Assembly (NCBI GenBank): GCA_046537875.1
Contig: JBKHJZ010000070.1
Span: 1 to 15,298, forward strand
DNA: 15,298 bases
From: JBKHJZ01 sp046537875
Lineage (GTDB): Bacteria; Actinomycetota; Acidimicrobiia; Acidimicrobiales; VFJN01
Direction: 5' to 3'
Of this stretch, positions 8,011 through 14,429 are shown piece after piece. The position numbers and the translations under genes were made by a program. Within the stretch, counting starts at the first letter, position 1, and the number at the start of each line of letters is the position of its first letter. Below the pieces are notes generated by a model. That model was given only the letters and a program-made list of their open reading frames with translations. It was not told where the DNA came from and searched no databases.

Positions 8011-8040
8011 CGCTGCCTGCTGCTGGCCGCTGCCAGAACG
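7991..8040. repeat. Long inverted repeat, alternative to the terminator stem
   Basis: CGTTCTGGCAGCG (7991-8003) is perfectly complementary to CGCTGCCAGAACG (8028-8040), giving a 13-bp stem with a 24-nt loop. The left arm overlaps both the right half of the first arm and the loop of the 9-bp hairpin at 7984-8010, so the two structures exclude each other. The right arm lies in the coding 3' end of the VOC gene (Arg-Ser-Gly-Ser-Gly). Confidence 0.7.
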
Positions 8041-8601
8041 GGCGGAGGGGGCGACGGCGGCGGTCGCCGGGGAGTGGGTGACGTCGCCGTCGGTGAGCTC
8101 TCGGGTCCATGCCGCCAGCTCGAGCAGGATCCCGTCGGGGTCGAAGAAGTAGACGGAGCGGATGAACACGCCCGGCCCCATGTGCTTCGCCAGGCCCCAC
8201 TCGCTGTCGTCGTGGTTGAGGATGTCGCTGCACTCGACGCCTGCGGCGACCAGCCGATCGCGGTAGGCCTCGATGCGGTCGGCGGGCACGTCCAGAGCCA
8301 CGTGGTTCATCGAGGCGACGGCGGTGCGGATGTCGCCGGCATCGGGGAGCGCAGGCGCCGAGGCGACGCCGGGCGCGGGCGGCGGGGCATCCGGGAACCA
8401 GAAGAACGCCAGGCAATCTCCACCGCCGGCGTCGAAGAAGAAGTGCTGGCCCATCCCGTCGGGCAGCTCGATCGTCTTGACGAGCGGCATGCCGAGCACG
8501 CCCGAGTAGAAGTCCACCGTGCGGGCCATGTCGCGGCACACGAGCGCCAGGTGGTTGATCCCCCGGAGCTGGAGCCTGTCGTCGTCACCCATCGCTGCCA
8601 T
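8005..8601 (-). CDS. VOC-superfamily (glyoxalase/dioxygenase-like) protein
   Basis: This 198-residue cytoplasmic protein has two beta-alpha-beta-beta-beta modules of the vicinal-oxygen-chelate fold: residues 14-70 (INHLALVCRDMARTVDFYSG, then FFFDAGGGDCLAFFWFP) and 98-166 (MNHVALDVP, then YFFDPDGILLELAAW). Candidate metal ligands are H17, H100 and E161. The usual second-ligand position near residue 65 reads CLAFFWF and lacks Glu, His or Gln, so metal binding may differ from glyoxalase I. Relatives include lactoylglutathione lyases and ring-cleavage dioxygenases, but I cannot assign a substrate. The C-terminal 30 residues are low-complexity (ATAAVAPSARSGSGQQQ). The chosen ATG has GAGGGGG 6 nt upstream, and a second ATG lies three codons later. 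It follows the flavoprotein gene by 100 bp, perhaps in one transcript. Confidence 0.88.
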   Translation of the reverse strand: MAAMGDDDRLQLRGINHLALVCRDMARTVDFYSGVLGMPLVKTIELPDGMGQHFFFDAGGGDCLAFFWFPDAPPPAPGVASAPALPDAGDIRTAVASMNHVALDVPADRIEAYRDRLVAAGVECSDILNHDDSEWGLAKHMGPGVFIRSVYFFDPDGILLELAAWTRELTDGDVTHSPATAAVAPSARSGSGQQQAAN

Positions 8602-8635
8602 CGCTGCCCCCTCGTCCGGGTCCAGGTGCCGGCCC

Positions 8636-8669
8636 GCCGGTGCCGTTCGGCCGGTGCCGTCCGGCCGGT
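8636..8669. repeat. 14-bp tandem repeat between two minus-strand genes
   Basis: GCCGGTGCCGTTCG and GCCGGTGCCGTCCG lie head to tail at 8636-8649 and 8650-8663, followed by a partial GCCGGT. The repeat sits in the 100-bp gap between the flavoprotein stop and the VOC start, upstream of the VOC ribosome binding site. Function unknown. Confidence 0.55.
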
Positions 8670-8701
8670 CTCGACCTCACCCGGCACTCTGCCACGCTCG
8701 T

Positions 8702-9862
8702 TCAGGCGAGGGACATGGCGAAGAGGGTGTCGTGCGCCAGGCCCCACGGCGGCCGCAGGAACCCGAGCGCCCGCACGTCCTCGCCCCAGTGCGCGAACGG
8801 CGAGCGCTGCGAGAAGGTGCCGCCCCCCAGCACGTTGCTGATCCGCCGCAGCGACGTCTCGGCGAGGCCGGCGACGGCCGTCTTGGCCCGCACGCCGTCG
8901 TGCAGCGCACCCGCGCTGTCGCCGGACTCGATGGCCCGCAGGGCACCCTCGTAGGCCTGGGTGGCGGTCCAGTGCTCGAGCTCGGCCCGGCTCCACTCCA
9001 CCTGCTCGTAGGCGCGCATCCCCTCGGCCCGCTTGCTCACCTGGGCACGGGCGGTGGCGACCGCCTCGTCGAGCACCCCGAGCACCACCGCGGTGAACAG
9101 GGTGGTGATGAGGCCGCCGGCGTTGGCGACGACCGAGTCGATCGGCCCGTCCCACGCCAGCCGCACCGCCGGGACCCCGTCGAGACGGGCGGCATGGCTC
9201 TGGGTGGCCTTCATGCCCACCCCGTCCCACTCGTGCGTGACCCGCAGCCGGTCGCCGCCGGTGTCGAGCTCTCGCCGGACATCGATGAAGAACGCCGCCG
9301 GACCCTCCTCGCCATCGACCCGGGCCGTCGTGATCATGTAGTCGCAGATGCCGAAGCCGCTGCCGAAGTGCTTGTCCCCGGTCAGGCGGTACGTGGCTCC
9401 GGGGAGCTCGGGGTGCGGTTCCCCGTCTGGCTCGGCGACCGTCTTCGTGCGGAGGATGTCGCCGCCGCTGCCGGGCTCGGAGGTGATCGTGCCCCACTGG
9501 CGGCCCTCGGTCGCCGATGCGAGCACCGCCCGCCGCTGCTCGGCCCATGCCGGTTGACTCTCGTCGGCTGTGGCCAGCCAGTAGGCCAGGACGGCCGGGT
9601 GCATCGACGACACCAGCGCCACCGACGGGTCGCGCCCGGCGAGCAGCCGGTAGACGGCGCAGAGCGCCGGCGCCGACGCCGGGCCCTCCCACAGCCCGCC
9701 CTGGTCGACGGGAACCGGGCCCAGCAGCAGGCCCGCCTCCCTCAGCGCTCCCATGTCGTCCCGATCGAGGTGGCGCCGGCCCAATCGCTCCACCTGCTGA
9801 TCCCGCCATGCCTGCGTGGCCTCGTCGATGTCCTTCAGCAGCGTCCCGCCCGTCCTGTTCAT
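8702..9862 (-). CDS. Acyl-CoA dehydrogenase-family flavoprotein
   Basis: This 386-residue, FAD-dependent, cytoplasmic protein follows the acyl-CoA dehydrogenase fold: N-terminal helical domain (about 10-120), middle beta domain with ITSEPGSGGD at 126-135 (the TEPGSGSD-like flavin/substrate motif) and YRLTGDKHFGSG at 158-169, then a C-terminal helical bundle from about 245. The C-terminal region reads VLGGGTFSQRSPFAHWGEDVRA, without the usual glutamate base of the YEGT segment. It resembles the DszC/group D monooxygenase-like branch as much as a classical dehydrogenase, so the reaction is uncertain. The frame is open upstream to 10156, antisense to engB. I take the ATG at 9862 because homology-like sequence begins there and upstream codons are atypical. 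The ribosome binding site is weak. The VOC gene lies 100 bp downstream on the same strand, and engB is divergent. Confidence 0.87.
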   Translation of the reverse strand: MNRTGGTLLKDIDEATQAWRDQQVERLGRRHLDRDDMGALREAGLLLGPVPVDQGGLWEGPASAPALCAVYRLLAGRDPSVALVSSMHPAVLAYWLATADESQPAWAEQRRAVLASATEGRQWGTITSEPGSGGDILRTKTVAEPDGEPHPELPGATYRLTGDKHFGSGFGICDYMITTARVDGEEGPAAFFIDVRRELDTGGDRLRVTHEWDGVGMKATQSHAARLDGVPAVRLAWDGPIDSVVANAGGLITTLFTAVVLGVLDEAVATARAQVSKRAEGMRAYEQVEWSRAELEHWTATQAYEGALRAIESGDSAGALHDGVRAKTAVAGLAETSLRRISNVLGGGTFSQRSPFAHWGEDVRALGFLRPPWGLAHDTLFAMSLA

Positions 9863-9980
9863 GGTTCCACGCTGACCGCGTTCGGCGGTGTCTGTCCACT
9901 TCGATCCCGGTGTCGGGAGCCGGTGGTCGGGCGCCTGGGCCGGCCGCGCGCCCGGGGGATCGGGCCAGACTGGCCGGTGC

Positions 9981-10586
9981 ATGACGGCCCCGCTCGACCT
10001 CAGGTTCCTCGCATCGGCCCGCGACGTCTCCCGGCTGCCGCCGTCGCGCGCCGAGGTCGCGGTCGTCGGCCGCTCGAACGTGGGCAAGTCGTCGCTCCTC
10101 AACGCGCTCGGGCGGCGTAGGAACCTGGCGCCGGTGTCGAAGAACCCCGGCCGCACCCGGGTGCTCCACTGCTACGGGGTCGGCCCCGGCTCGGACGACG
10201 GCCGCGGCGCCACGGTGGTGGACTGCCCCGGCTACGGCTACGCGGCGGTGCCCAGGACGGAGCGTGCGGCGTGGCGGCGCACGATCGAGGGCTACCTGCT
10301 GGAGCGTCCCCAGCTCGAGATGACCGTGGTGCTCGTCGACGGCGAGATCGGGCCGACGCGGCTCGACACCGAGATGCTCGGCTGGCTGGCCGGCCACGGG
10401 CTCCCCCACGCCGTGGTCGCCACGAAGCACGACAAGGTGAAGGCGTCCCGGCGGGAGCGCCGCAAGCGGGAGCTGGCCGCGGCGTGCGGGCTGGAGCCGT
10501 CCGACGTCGTGTGGGTGAGCGCCGTGAAGGGCACGGGGATCGACCGGTTGCGGGCGCTCGTGCGCCTGTGGCTGGGCATGAAGTGA
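9981..10586 (+). CDS. engB: Ribosome-biogenesis GTP-binding protein EngB/YsxC
   Basis: This TrmE-Era-EngA-EngB-type GTPase acts in late assembly of the 50S ribosomal subunit. The 201 residues carry every G motif in order: G1 GRSNVGKS (30-37), G2 Thr59 in KNPGRTR, G3 DCPGYGYA (from 81), G4 TKHDK (148-152) and G5 SAVKG (180-184). The KNPGRTR sequence before the switch is typical of EngB. Length is normal for the family (about 195-210). The frame extends about 31 codons upstream, but the ATG at 9981 gives the usual N-terminus (LRFLASARDVSRLPP), so I prefer it. No strong ribosome binding site precedes it. A CAGACT hexamer 9 nt upstream could be a poor -10 box. It is divergent from the flavoprotein gene with a 118-bp gap, and the next gene follows after 52 bp. 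Confidence 0.93.
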   Translation: MTAPLDLRFLASARDVSRLPPSRAEVAVVGRSNVGKSSLLNALGRRRNLAPVSKNPGRTRVLHCYGVGPGSDDGRGATVVDCPGYGYAAVPRTERAAWRRTIEGYLLERPQLEMTVVLVDGEIGPTRLDTEMLGWLAGHGLPHAVVATKHDKVKASRRERRKRELAAACGLEPSDVVWVSAVKGTGIDRLRALVRLWLGMK

Positions 10587-10638
10587 CACGGGCGACGTTC
10601 CGGGTGTGAGCGGACCCGGCCGGGGTAGCCCGCGCCAC

Positions 10639-11235
10639 ATGAGCGACATGCCACCGATGACACCCAGCAACGAGGCCGACGAGGAGCAACTGCGGGTCGC
10701 GTCCGAGGAGGGCACGGTCTACGCCAAGGCGGTGCTCGCGATGGCGGAGGAGACCGGTGTACGGCTGCGGGAGGCCGGCGACTACGTGATCGGCGTGGCC
10801 GCGGAGGAGGCCGAGGGCATGTACGGGCTCGACGGCGACGGCGCGCTGGTCTGGCATGAACCGGAGGATGCGAACGCCCACGTCGAGGTGGCGGTGGCCG
10901 ATCGGGCCGACGGCCGGTTCGTTCCCGGGCTGGAGATCACCGTCGAGATCACGGGGGCCGACGGCGCACCGGTGGGCCGGCACCGCATGCCGTTCCTCTG
11001 GCACCCCTTCCTGTACCACTACGGGCACAACTGGAAGGTGCCGGGTGAGGGCGACTACACGGTCGACGTGCACATCGAGCCGGCACGGTTCTTCCGCCAC
11101 GACCCCGTGAACGGCCGGCGCTACGCCGAGCCGGTCCACGTCCGCTTCGAGGGCGTCCACATCGAGCCGGGGATCAAGCGCAGCCCCGACGCCGAGCCGC
11201 GGTCGGAACCGGCCGGTCCGGCCGCCGCTTCCTGA
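10639..11235 (+). CDS. P19/Tp34-type (Fe2+ transport family) metal-binding domain protein
   Basis: This protein has 198 residues from ATG 10639; GTG 10606 and ATGs at 10648 and 10657 are alternatives. Residues 1-60 are acidic and helical, with no signal peptide or lipobox. From about 68 to 176 the sequence follows the P19/Tp34 beta-sandwich used by periplasmic iron-uptake proteins: NAHVEV (H81, E83) matches the DIHIE metal site of P19, PGLEITVEITGADGAPVGRH matches the next strands, then MPFLWHPFLYHYGHNW (M117, H122, H127, H130) and GEGDYTVDVHIEP. The family usually sits outside the membrane beside an FTR1 permease, and neither condition holds here. The Met ligand appears shifted. The family match is my recognition from motif order and is not database-verified. 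TAGCCC lies 7 nt before the ATG, a near-match to a leaderless -10. Likely role: binding a divalent metal such as Fe or Cu. Confidence 0.75.
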   Translation: MSDMPPMTPSNEADEEQLRVASEEGTVYAKAVLAMAEETGVRLREAGDYVIGVAAEEAEGMYGLDGDGALVWHEPEDANAHVEVAVADRADGRFVPGLEITVEITGADGAPVGRHRMPFLWHPFLYHYGHNWKVPGEGDYTVDVHIEPARFFRHDPVNGRRYAEPVHVRFEGVHIEPGIKRSPDAEPRSEPAGPAAAS

Positions 11236-11318
11236 GCCGACGCCGCCGGAGCTCGCGGGTACGACGGGGTGTCGGCGGGCTGCGCCGGGCTGTGGCGGGT
11301 TGTGGCGGGTGACCCCAC

Positions 11319-11324
11319 TACGGT
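11319..11324 (+). promoter_or_regulatory. Candidate -10 box (TACGGT)
   Basis: TACGGT fits TANNNT, 36 nt before the GTG start of the small VOC gene. The 125-bp gap also holds two head-to-tail copies of TGTGGCGGGT (11291-11310) just upstream of the box. The copies could be an activator site or chance. No -35 hexamer with good spacing is visible. Confidence 0.35.
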
Positions 11325-11360
11325 CGGTGCGCCAGGCCAGCGACACGAGGGAGGGCAACG

Positions 11361-11777
11361 GTGGCCACCGTGCGCTACATCGTCGACGACGTCGACGCCG
11401 CGATCGGGTTCTACTGCCAGCACCTGGGGTTCCACGAGGTGATGCACCCGGCGCCGGCCTTCGCCATGCTGGTTCGCGATGACCTCCGGCTGGCGCTGAG
11501 CGCCCCGGGCGGTGGACCCGGGGGTGGCCAGGCCATGCCCGACGGGACGGTGCCGGAGCCCGGCGGCTGGAACCGCATCTCGCTGGAGGTGTCCAACATC
11601 GAGCGGTTGACCGAGCGCCTCAAGTGGGCGGGCGTGCGGTTCCGCAACGAGGTCGTGACGGGAGTGGGAGGCAAGCAGGTCCTCCTCGACGACCCGTCGG
11701 GCAACCCCGTCGAGCTGTTCGAGCCGCTCGGTCCGGAGGCCGGCGAGGCTGGCGCCACCGACACGACCGGGACCTGA
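11361..11777 (+). CDS. Small VOC-superfamily protein, probably without the metal site
   Basis: This single-domain, 138-residue glyoxalase/bleomycin-resistance-like protein contains two fold modules: VRYIVDDVDAAIGFYCQHLG (4-23) with LRLALSAPGGG (42-52), and NRISLEVSNIERLTERLKWA (71-90) with LDDPSGNPVELFEP (109-122). In metal-dependent members a His stands in the first strand of each module. Here those places read R5-Y6 and R72-I73, and only E118 of the usual ligand set remains, so it is more likely a binding or scaffold protein than a metalloenzyme. The sequence type (GGWNRISLEV, GVGGKQVLLDDPSGNPVELFEP) is a well-known actinobacterial one of unassigned function. The GTG start has GGGAGGG about 5 nt upstream. 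Its stop is 28 bp from that of the convergent molybdoenzyme. Confidence 0.9.
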   Translation: MATVRYIVDDVDAAIGFYCQHLGFHEVMHPAPAFAMLVRDDLRLALSAPGGGPGGGQAMPDGTVPEPGGWNRISLEVSNIERLTERLKWAGVRFRNEVVTGVGGKQVLLDDPSGNPVELFEPLGPEAGEAGATDTTGT

Positions 11778-11787
11778 GGCGACGGGC

Positions 11788-11801
11788 CGACCGACGGGTC
11801 G
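11788..11801. terminator. Possible convergent-gene terminator
   Basis: CGACC-GACG-GGTCG is a perfect 5-bp stem in the 28-bp gap between the stops of the small VOC gene and the molybdoenzyme. A larger bulged stem, ACACGACC (11761-11768) with GGTCGCGTGT (11797-11806), can form instead. There is no U-tract, and the support is weak. Confidence 0.3.
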
Positions 11802-11805
11802 CGTG

Positions 11806-13851
11806 TCAGGTGGGGCTGATGGCCACGCGGTTGTCGTTGAACGTGGGTGCCTCACCGAGCACGGTCAGGCGTTGCGACGTGGTGGCCTGGGCGGCGGTGC
11901 CGTCGTGGTGGTCTGTCGCCCACCAGCCCATGGGGGCGACCGCCACGCCGGGCCGCACCTCGTCGGTCACCCGGAGCTCGGCCTCGAACGACCCGCGGTC
12001 GTTCGACACCGCGACCCGCTGGCCGTCGCTCACGCCCGCGGTGGCCGCATCGTCGGGGTGCACCGCCACGAAGGGCCTGCCCTGGGCAGCTCGCTGCCGT
12101 TCCCGGTCGGCGAACGTGGTGTTGAGGAAGAAGTGGGTCTTCGGGGTGACGAGCGCGAACGGGAACCGCTCGCGCCGCGCGTCGTCCGCGATCTCGGCGG
12201 GAAGATCGAACGTCGGCAGCGGGTCGAGGTCGAGTCCCGCCAGCCCGTCGGCGCGGAGCTGCAGCTTGCCGTCGGGTGTGCCGAAGCCCCCATCCGCGTG
12301 CGGTGTCGGACCTTGGCCGAGATCGATCTTCTGCCAGCCGCGCTCCCGGAGCCCGTCGAAGGTCACGTCGTCGGGAGCGGTCGCGAGCATGGCCCGCAGC
12401 ATCTCCTCGTCGCTCTCGGCGAAGCACGGATCATCGAAGCCGAGCCGGGCGGCGAGCAGGCGGAAGATCTCCGAGTTGGGCTTGCTCTGGCCCAGCGGCC
12501 GGATGGCGGGCTCGTTCCACGTGAGGTAGTGGTGTCCCCACGAGGCCACGGCGTCGAGATGCTCGAGCTGCGTCGTGGCCGGGAGGACGACGTCTGCGTG
12601 GCGGGCCGTGTCGGTCATGAACTGTTCGAGCACCACGCAGAACAGGTCGTCGCGACCGAGCCCCGCCATCACCCGCTCCTGGTCGGGGGCGATCTGTGCG
12701 GGATTCGAGTTCCAGCACACCAGCGCCTTGACCGGCGGTGTCAGGTCGGGATCGGTCAGGGCGTCGCCGAGGGCCGACATGTTGAGGCGGCGCACGGGGC
12801 CGGGTCGGAGATCCGTTCGCCGCGCCTGCTGCGAACGCACCGCCGTCACCGTGGCCGTGGGGATGTAGGAGCACCCGCCGCCCACGTGTCGCCACGAGCC
12901 GGCGAGCCCCGGCAGGCAGGCGATCGTCCGGTAGGCGATCGGCGCACCGAGGTGGCGCTGCCCGCCCACTCCGAGCCGGACCAGCGACGGCTGCGTGGTG
13001 GCGAACTCCACGCCGAGGCGTCGCACGAGCCCGGCCGGGACGTCGCACACGTGGGCGGCCCGCTCCACCGGCCACTCGTCCAGCCGGCCGAGCAGCTCGT
13101 CGTAGCCGTTGGCGTGGGCACGGCACCACTGCTCGTCCTGCACGCCCTCGTCCACCATCGCCCGCATCATCCCGAGGGCGAGCGCGGCGTCGGTGCCCGG
13201 AAGCGGCGCGACGTGGGTGTCGGCGACCCGGGCGGTCCGGCTCCGGTAGGGGTCGACCACCACCAGGCGGGCGCCGTTCCTGCGGGCCTGGTTGACGAAC
13301 CGCCACAGGTGCGGCGCGGTGGAGAGCGGGTTCCAGGCCCACACGATGACGAAGCGGGCCTGGGGCCACAGCTCGGGGTCGACCTCGGGCGAGAGCCCGT
13401 GTGTCGTGACCACACCTGCGATCCCGGCGTCGGCGCAGATCGTGCGGGCCAGATCAGTCGCCCCGAGCGCGTTCATGACCCGGGCGCTCATCAGGTCGGC
13501 CTGAAGGAACCCCATCGTCCCGAGGTACGAGTACGGCAGGATCGCCTCGCCGCCGTGCTCGTGACGGACCTCGGCGAGGCGTGACGCCACCAGGTCGATC
13601 GCCTCGCCCCACGAGGCCGGGCGGAACTCGCCGCTGCCCTTGGGACCGGTCCGGATCAGCGGCTCGAGCAGCCGGTCCGGGGCGTAGACACGCTCGAGGT
13701 AGTCGTTGACCTTGGCGCACAGCGCCCCGCTGGTCACGGGATGGTCTGGTGCGCCGCGCAGCGACACCGCCCGATCGCCCTCGACGGTGACCTCCATCGC
13801 GCACGTGTCGGGACAATCGTGCGGACATGCCGCCTTCACCACGTGTGCCAT
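11806..13851 (-). CDS. Molybdopterin-dependent oxidoreductase, DMSO-reductase family
   Basis: This is the 681-residue catalytic subunit of a bis-MGD molybdenum (or tungsten) enzyme. The N-terminal [4Fe-4S] site is complete: C9, C13, C17 (CPHDCPDTC) and C45 (LCAKV). Cys139 in TICADAGIAG aligns, with the same A-G spacing, to the selenocysteine ligand region of E. coli FdhH, so Cys is the probable metal ligand. The molybdopterin domains follow (VIVWAWNPLST, VDPYRSRTARVADTHVAPLPGTD, VLPATTQLEHLD), and the dinucleotide-binding C-terminal barrel spans about 560-681. There is no twin-arginine signal, so it should be cytoplasmic. No iron-sulfur, NAD-binding or membrane subunit lies beside it, so partner and substrate are unknown. 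Formate dehydrogenase-like or S/N-oxide reductase activity are both possible. ATG start with AGGAGA about 7 nt upstream. Confidence 0.93.
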   Translation of the reverse strand: MAHVVKAACPHDCPDTCAMEVTVEGDRAVSLRGAPDHPVTSGALCAKVNDYLERVYAPDRLLEPLIRTGPKGSGEFRPASWGEAIDLVASRLAEVRHEHGGEAILPYSYLGTMGFLQADLMSARVMNALGATDLARTICADAGIAGVVTTHGLSPEVDPELWPQARFVIVWAWNPLSTAPHLWRFVNQARRNGARLVVVDPYRSRTARVADTHVAPLPGTDAALALGMMRAMVDEGVQDEQWCRAHANGYDELLGRLDEWPVERAAHVCDVPAGLVRRLGVEFATTQPSLVRLGVGGQRHLGAPIAYRTIACLPGLAGSWRHVGGGCSYIPTATVTAVRSQQARRTDLRPGPVRRLNMSALGDALTDPDLTPPVKALVCWNSNPAQIAPDQERVMAGLGRDDLFCVVLEQFMTDTARHADVVLPATTQLEHLDAVASWGHHYLTWNEPAIRPLGQSKPNSEIFRLLAARLGFDDPCFAESDEEMLRAMLATAPDDVTFDGLRERGWQKIDLGQGPTPHADGGFGTPDGKLQLRADGLAGLDLDPLPTFDLPAEIADDARRERFPFALVTPKTHFFLNTTFADRERQRAAQGRPFVAVHPDDAATAGVSDGQRVAVSNDRGSFEAELRVTDEVRPGVAVAPMGWWATDHHDGTAAQATTSQRLTVLGEAPTFNDNRVAISPT

Positions 13852-13924
13852 GCGCCTCTCCTCGTTGTCGACAGGTTCGCCCGCCCGGCGGCTCGGGGCA
13901 CCGTGTTCACCTTCCTGGCGGATC

Positions 13925-13930
13925 AGGCTA
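13925..13930 (-). promoter_or_regulatory. Candidate -10 box for the molybdoenzyme (TAGCCT)
   Basis: TAGCCT on the minus strand, within CGTAGCCTGA, is identical over ten bases to the nadE -10 region. It lies about 73 nt before the molybdoenzyme ATG, which implies a leader of roughly 65 nt that includes the strong ribosome binding site. No -35 match is evident. Confidence 0.35.
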
Positions 13931-14024
13931 CGTGGCCGGGCACGTCGGAGGGTGTGCCGTGGGTGTCGGGCGTCTCACCGCCGCAACCGGGAGCGAGACG
14001 TCGGTGGTGCCGGTCAGGCAATCT

Positions 14025-14304
14025 GTGCTGGTGGATGCACGCTTCTCTGAGCCGGTGACAACGTCGCTGATCTCCGCGACCCTGGCCACATCTCTGCTGG
14101 GCGGCACGCTGCTGCTGGTCGCGGAGCTCGTGTCGCTCCCCGCAGCGCTGGTGGGTGTCGGCGTGGTCCTCTTCGTCCGTCGGGCTGGCGCTCGCACTCG
14201 TGATCGGATTCCTCGACGCGCGGCGGGAGGGCCGCAGCCTGTTCCGTTCTCTTGGCCACGGATTCCGCACCCTGTGGAGCTGGCTGTGGGACGTGATGCC
14301 GTAG
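14025..14304 (+). pseudogene. Small membrane protein gene, apparently frameshifted
   Basis: Two plus-strand frames together read as one small membrane protein. The first (from GTG 14025 or 14055 to about 14180) gives ISATLATSLLGGTLLLVAEL, then PAALVGVGVVLFV. The second (from about 14179 to the TAG at 14302-14304) gives VGLALALVIGFLDARREG and ends HGFRTLWSWLWDVMP, a tail with the aromatic/basic look of small actinobacterial membrane proteins. Both halves have GC-rich third positions only in the stated frame, and the first frame turns into proline/arginine noise after the switch. Joining them needs a +1 shift between about 14166 and 14185. The product would be about 82-92 residues with two hydrophobic segments. 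It could be a decayed gene, a sequencing indel or, less likely, programmed frameshifting. There is no clear ribosome binding site. It is the only gene-like object in 13852-14429. Confidence 0.45.
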
Positions 14305-14429
14305 ACCCGAGCACGGAGTGAACAGGCCGCCACGTCGTGGAGGGATCCAGCACAGCGGCGCGCGGGGACGCTGGCTGCCGTCGGCGCGTGCGAGGAGACT
14401 GTGTGCGCGGCCTCGGAGTACGTGAGTGA

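Noticed and set aside
8307..10715. 802-codon minus-strand open frame across engB, the flavoprotein and the VOC gene
   Set aside because: It overlaps three confident genes in the wrong frame and is Arg/Gly-rich without motifs.
10099..11358. 419-codon minus-strand open frame opposite engB and the P19-like gene
   Set aside because: GC-driven shadow with no motifs, while the plus-strand genes have strong ones.
11803..13584. 593-codon plus-strand open frame opposite the molybdoenzyme
   Set aside because: Shadow frame; the minus-strand gene has a full Fe-S and molybdopterin signature.
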